Positions 7,809-9,609 of a stretch of 9,609 nt of DNA are shown here, piece by piece. A program made the translations under genes and the position numbers. How positions within the stretch are numbered: position 1 is the stretch's first letter; each line of letters starts with the position of its first letter. The notes under the pieces were generated by a model. The model saw nothing but the letters and a program-made list of their open reading frames with translations, had not been told where the DNA came from and made no database searches. The stretch is from Alphaproteobacteria bacterium (GTDB lineage Bacteria > Pseudomonadota > Alphaproteobacteria > Puniceispirillales > Marisalimonadaceae). The stretch lies in NCBI GenBank assembly GCA_016777645.1, contig JADHRC010000058.1, forward strand, positions 1-9,609, given 5' to 3'.

Positions 7809-7836
7809 TTTTATTTAAAAAATAATAAAAATAAAA
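7809..7836 (+). terminator. Weak AT-only hairpin followed by T-rich tract
   Basis: TTTTATTT (7809-7816) pairs perfectly with AAATAAAA (7829-7836) over a 12-nt loop, followed by CTTTGTTTT. It begins just after the stop of the 114-residue gene and ahead of a new promoter, where a terminator is expected. The stem has no G:C pair, so it may be only composition. A separate 7-bp inverted repeat (TTGCTAA 7801-7807, TTAGCAA 7849-7855) brackets it. Confidence 0.3.
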
Positions 7837-7843
7837 CTTTGTT

Positions 7844-7873
7844 TTGACTTAGCAATTAATTTAATATCATAAT
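7844..7873 (+). promoter_or_regulatory. Sigma70-like promoter for the 77-residue gene
   Basis: TTGACT (7844-7849), 18-nt spacer, CATAAT (7868-7873); each hexamer matches the consensus at five of six positions. Transcription would start near 7880, giving a leader of about 28 nt that contains the strong purine-rich ribosome site AAAGGGGGAG (7892-7901), 6 nt before the ATG. This makes the downstream small gene a separate unit from the ABC cluster. Confidence 0.5.
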
Positions 7874-7907
7874 AATTTATGTAAGTCATATAAAGGGGGA
7901 GTTTATT

Positions 7908-8141
7908 ATGACAAATATAATTGAGACAAAATTTGGTACTTTAGTTAACACTAGTAAGATTGCAGCTGGCAGTGCATCTAGTATTAAAAAAAATGGTGCT
8001 TTTTATAATTTCTCGATCAGAATAAGTAACGATGACATTCGTGAGTATTCTTTTACTGATTTAGGACGTGCACAGTATATGAGAAGAATAATGATTGGAC
8101 ATCTTGAAGAAAAAATTAAAAAAGAAAGCAAGACTGTATAA
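7908..8141 (+). CDS. Uncharacterised 77-residue protein
   Basis: I do not recognise the family. The protein has no signal peptide or membrane segment. The first half reads as alternating short strands (FGTLVNTSKI, AFYNFSIRIS, DIREYSFTD) and the second as one basic amphipathic helix (GRAQYMRRIMIGHLEEKIKKES), suggesting a small beta-sheet plus C-terminal helix, possibly a compact binding or regulatory domain; that is inference from pattern only. The gene is well supported as real: own promoter, AAAGGGGGAG ribosome site at good spacing, and a long inverted repeat 40 nt after the stop. A 65-codon open frame runs antisense over its 3' half but lacks any comparable signals. The strong expression signals imply an abundant or regulated product. 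Confidence 0.75.
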   Translation: MTNIIETKFGTLVNTSKIAAGSASSIKKNGAFYNFSIRISNDDIREYSFTDLGRAQYMRRIMIGHLEEKIKKESKTV

Positions 8142-8182
8142 TTTAAAAATCTAAATTTATGTATTACTTCTTTTTTTAAATT

Positions 8183-8233
8183 AATGGTTAAGAAAATCAA
8201 ATTTAGGTCTATTTAAAATTTTTCTTAACCATT
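8183..8233 (+). terminator. 14-bp inverted repeat, probable terminator of the 77-residue gene
   Basis: AATGGTTAAGAAAA (8183-8196) is a perfect inverted repeat of TTTTCTTAACCATT (8220-8233) around a 23-nt AT-rich loop; the right arm is followed by TTCTT. In plus orientation this fits an intrinsic terminator for the gene ending at 8141. In minus orientation no T-run follows. Unusually, the right arm is also coding: it encodes part of the final MVKKN of the convergent LRR-like gene, and that gene's stop codon lies in the loop. Confidence 0.5.
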
Positions 8234-8802
8234 TTCTTAAAGTCCTGACTAGGCCACTGACTTATTATTGTAAGATGAGGTTTTTTAAACCTTAATTTGT
8301 CAAATTTATTTTGAATTGATTGAGAAAAAAAATTACCTTCTAAATAAATCTCATTTATATTCCTATTTTTATAAGCATAATCAATAATCTCTAAAGCTGC
8401 ATTATCTCTCAAACCACATTCAACACATGCTAAAATTTTTATCGTATCTGGAACTGCATCTAAAATAAGCTTAAGTCCATCATCTTTTATATTTTCATTA
8501 AAACTCATACTCAAGGTAATTAGATCTGGTCCATTCCATTTCTTAATTTTACTAATGGCATCAGCTATCCTTTTAATATCATAAACATCTAGTTCAGATT
8601 TTCTTATGATCAAGTTATAAGTATTTTCTTCTTGTGTGTTTTCAATTAATTCAGAGGCTACTGCCAAGGCTTTAGGATGTTTAATTTCATTCAAAGCATT
8701 TACTAAAAATTTAATAGGAGTTTCTATAGAAGTATTTGCATATGTTAAGGTTGGAAATAAAAAAAGAAAAATAAGAAGAAATTTATATTTTTTAAAAAAC
8801 AT
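8209..8802 (-). CDS. Secreted leucine-rich-repeat-like (RNI-type) protein, function unknown
   Basis: 197 residues. The N-terminus (MFFKKYKFLLIFLFLFPTLTYA) is a clear Sec signal peptide with likely cleavage after A22, so the product is periplasmic or outer-surface. Residues about 62-178 split into four units of about 28-32 residues starting near 62, 94, 122 and 150, each with a short strand (NLIIRKS, LITLSMS, KILACVE, EIYLEGN), an Asn/Asp/Cys turn, and a helix (e.g. DDGLKLILDAV, DNAALEIIDYAY). This is the strand-turn-helix rhythm of ribonuclease-inhibitor-type LRRs, proteins that usually bind other proteins. The third unit has a CxxC (C126, C129), a possible disulfide. The C-terminus is Lys-rich. 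The ATG at 8802 has no clear Shine-Dalgarno and I see no convincing promoter. It stands alone, convergent with the 77-residue gene. Real gene: likely; LRR fold: moderate. Confidence 0.75.
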   Translation of the reverse strand: MFFKKYKFLLIFLFLFPTLTYANTSIETPIKFLVNALNEIKHPKALAVASELIENTQEENTYNLIIRKSELDVYDIKRIADAISKIKKWNGPDLITLSMSFNENIKDDGLKLILDAVPDTIKILACVECGLRDNAALEIIDYAYKNRNINEIYLEGNFFSQSIQNKFDKLRFKKPHLTIISQWPSQDFKKMVKKNFK

Positions 8803-8978
8803 TAAATTTTATAAACCAATTAGTGATTTATAGTTAAATAATATTAATTTTTAAACAACAGGTAAAATTTTGCATAAAAAATTACCATACATTGAAGCAC
8901 ATAGTAAAATTAAGTTAATTATAATTAATTTTTTTTAAATAAATATTATAGTTTTAATAATTGTTTAATGGAGAAAAA

Positions 8979-9191
8979 ATGTTTTTTGCATTTATGTTAA
9001 TTTGTTCACCTCTTAATCTTGTACATCACGAAAGAGAATGTTTTGGATTAGAGGATACTAAAGGCTATTATTTAACTGAAGACAAATGTTTAAAAAGAGT
9101 TAATGAAATGGAAAATGAACTTCTAAACATTTTAAATTATCCGGCCCTAGTCAGTAAAAATTGTATAAAAGTTAATTTAAAGTCAGCTTAA
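8979..9191 (+). CDS. Small cysteine-containing hypothetical protein (70 residues)
   Basis: I do not recognise a named family. The frame could begin at a TTG at 8961, but ATG 8979 is preferred because GGAG (8970-8973) lies 5 nt before it. The first residues (MFFAFMLICSPLNLV) form a short hydrophobic stretch that may be a membrane-directing or core strand, too short for a sure signal peptide. Four cysteines (C9, C21, C37, C63) are spread over the chain, with a TEDKC motif and a central acidic helix (LKRVNEMENELLNIL), suggesting a small disulfide-bonded or metal-binding fold; this is inference. It converges with the GFA-family gene, stops only 21 nt apart, separated by a 6-bp AT hairpin (9199-9204 with 9209-9214). 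The intergenic region before it (8803-8978) is AT-rich and I see no convincing promoter there. Confidence 0.65.
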   Translation: MFFAFMLICSPLNLVHHERECFGLEDTKGYYLTEDKCLKRVNEMENELLNILNYPALVSKNCIKVNLKSA

Positions 9192-9212
9192 TTTATTTAA
9201 TAAAGTATTTTA

Positions 9213-9609
9213 TTATTCATCCATTATTTCACCAGATCCACCCATTGGCTCAGGAAAGTTCTTAAACTTAGGTAATCCATCTTTTATTGGAAGAATAGTG
9301 CTTTCATAATTTACATGAAAACTCGGTTTATAATCAAAATCTTTTAAGATTGAGGCATATACGTCTATTTTTCCATAGGTGGTTCTATGATCAACATATA
9401 CATGACCACCACATTTGTCACACCATTTACGATCATGGCCTTCAACTTTGGTAAAACTCTTGATAAATTTTTCCCCTTTAGTGATTTTAAAATTTTCTGG
9501 TGACCACAATGACGCTCCGTTTACAGGTGCTGCAGACCAACTTCTACAGATTTTGCAATGACATATAGCCATAACAGCTGGTTCTCCCTGGACTTCAACT
9601 TCTACAGAT
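9213..9609 (-). CDS. GFA (glutathione-dependent formaldehyde-activating/CENP-V) family zinc protein, N-terminus cut by window edge
   Basis: Small cytosolic zinc-fold protein of the GFA family. Members are often annotated as glutathione S-(hydroxymethyl)glutathione synthase, but most have no proven activity. Visible zinc-ligand motifs are CHCKIC, followed by the family-typical RSWSAAPVN, and CDKCGGHVYVDH further on; both are intact. A Met at 9572 lies inside the fold: the frame continues upstream without a stop to the window edge, encoding SVEVEVQGEPAV just before MAICHC. That is the normal GFA beta-strand leading into the zinc site, so the true start and the first Cys pair lie beyond 9609. 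At least 131 codons are visible to the stop at 9213. Formaldehyde metabolism should not be assumed; no glutathione or formaldehyde dehydrogenase gene is nearby. Confidence 0.9.
   Translation of the reverse strand, partial: SVEVEVQGEPAVMAICHCKICRSWSAAPVNGASLWSPENFKITKGEKFIKSFTKVEGHDRKWCDKCGGHVYVDHRTTYGKIDVYASILKDFDYKPSFHVNYESTILPIKDGLPKFKNFPEPMGGSGEIMDE

Noticed and set aside
7463..8141. Toxin-antitoxin pair formed by the two small genes
   Set aside because: They have separate promoters, a 100-nt gap and no toxin or antitoxin motifs.
8003..8200. 65-codon minus-strand open frame
   Set aside because: It is antisense to the 77-residue gene and runs into the inverted repeat; it lacks a ribosome site, whereas the sense gene has a promoter and strong ribosome site.
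8636..8833. 65-codon plus-strand open frame
   Set aside because: It is antisense to the signal peptide and N-terminal part of the LRR-like gene and has no supporting signals.
8915..8936. 14-bp palindrome TTAATTATAATTAA followed by eight T as terminator or operator
   Set aside because: It is made only of A and T, expected by chance in this composition, and no plus-strand gene ends just before it.

Overview
The window looks like chromosomal DNA from an AT-rich alphaproteobacterium (by eye roughly 30% G+C). The lineage call rests on an adjacent ChvI/ChvG-type two-component pair next to S-adenosylhomocysteine hydrolase, an arrangement known from Alphaproteobacteria. Low G+C, short intergenic gaps and small hypothetical genes would suit a streamlined marine lineage, but the exact group cannot be fixed from sequence alone. 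I see no tRNA, rRNA, CRISPR array, insertion sequence or prophage.

Left part (1-6123, all minus strand), in transcription order: polA (DNA polymerase I with all three domains and intact catalytic motifs), chvI (OmpR-type response regulator), chvG (membrane sensor histidine kinase, TTG start 2 nt after chvI) and the N-terminal part of ahcY, which runs off the left edge. Sigma70-like promoters can be proposed in front of polA, chvI and, less clearly, ahcY.

Middle part (6209-8141, plus strand): an ABC-2-type transporter ATPase without its permease, a UPF0213-type GIY-YIG protein, a 114-residue EthD/Dabb-like ferredoxin-fold candidate with a near-perfect Shine-Dalgarno, then an uncharacterised 77-residue protein with its own promoter and a purine-rich ribosome site. 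The first three are tightly spaced and probably one transcription unit.

Right part (8183-9609): a long inverted repeat that is probably the terminator of the 77-residue gene, a secreted leucine-rich-repeat-like protein (minus), a 70-residue cysteine-containing hypothetical (plus), and a GFA-family zinc protein (minus) whose N-terminus lies beyond the right edge.

The left half is core metabolism, repair and envelope signalling. The right half is a set of small accessory genes with no evident shared pathway. I did not find a convincing new multi-gene system. The most worthwhile leads are the loss of the PTS-like genes usually found between chvG and ahcY, the secreted LRR-like protein with a CxxC in its repeats, and the small uncharacterised proteins with unusually strong translation signals.
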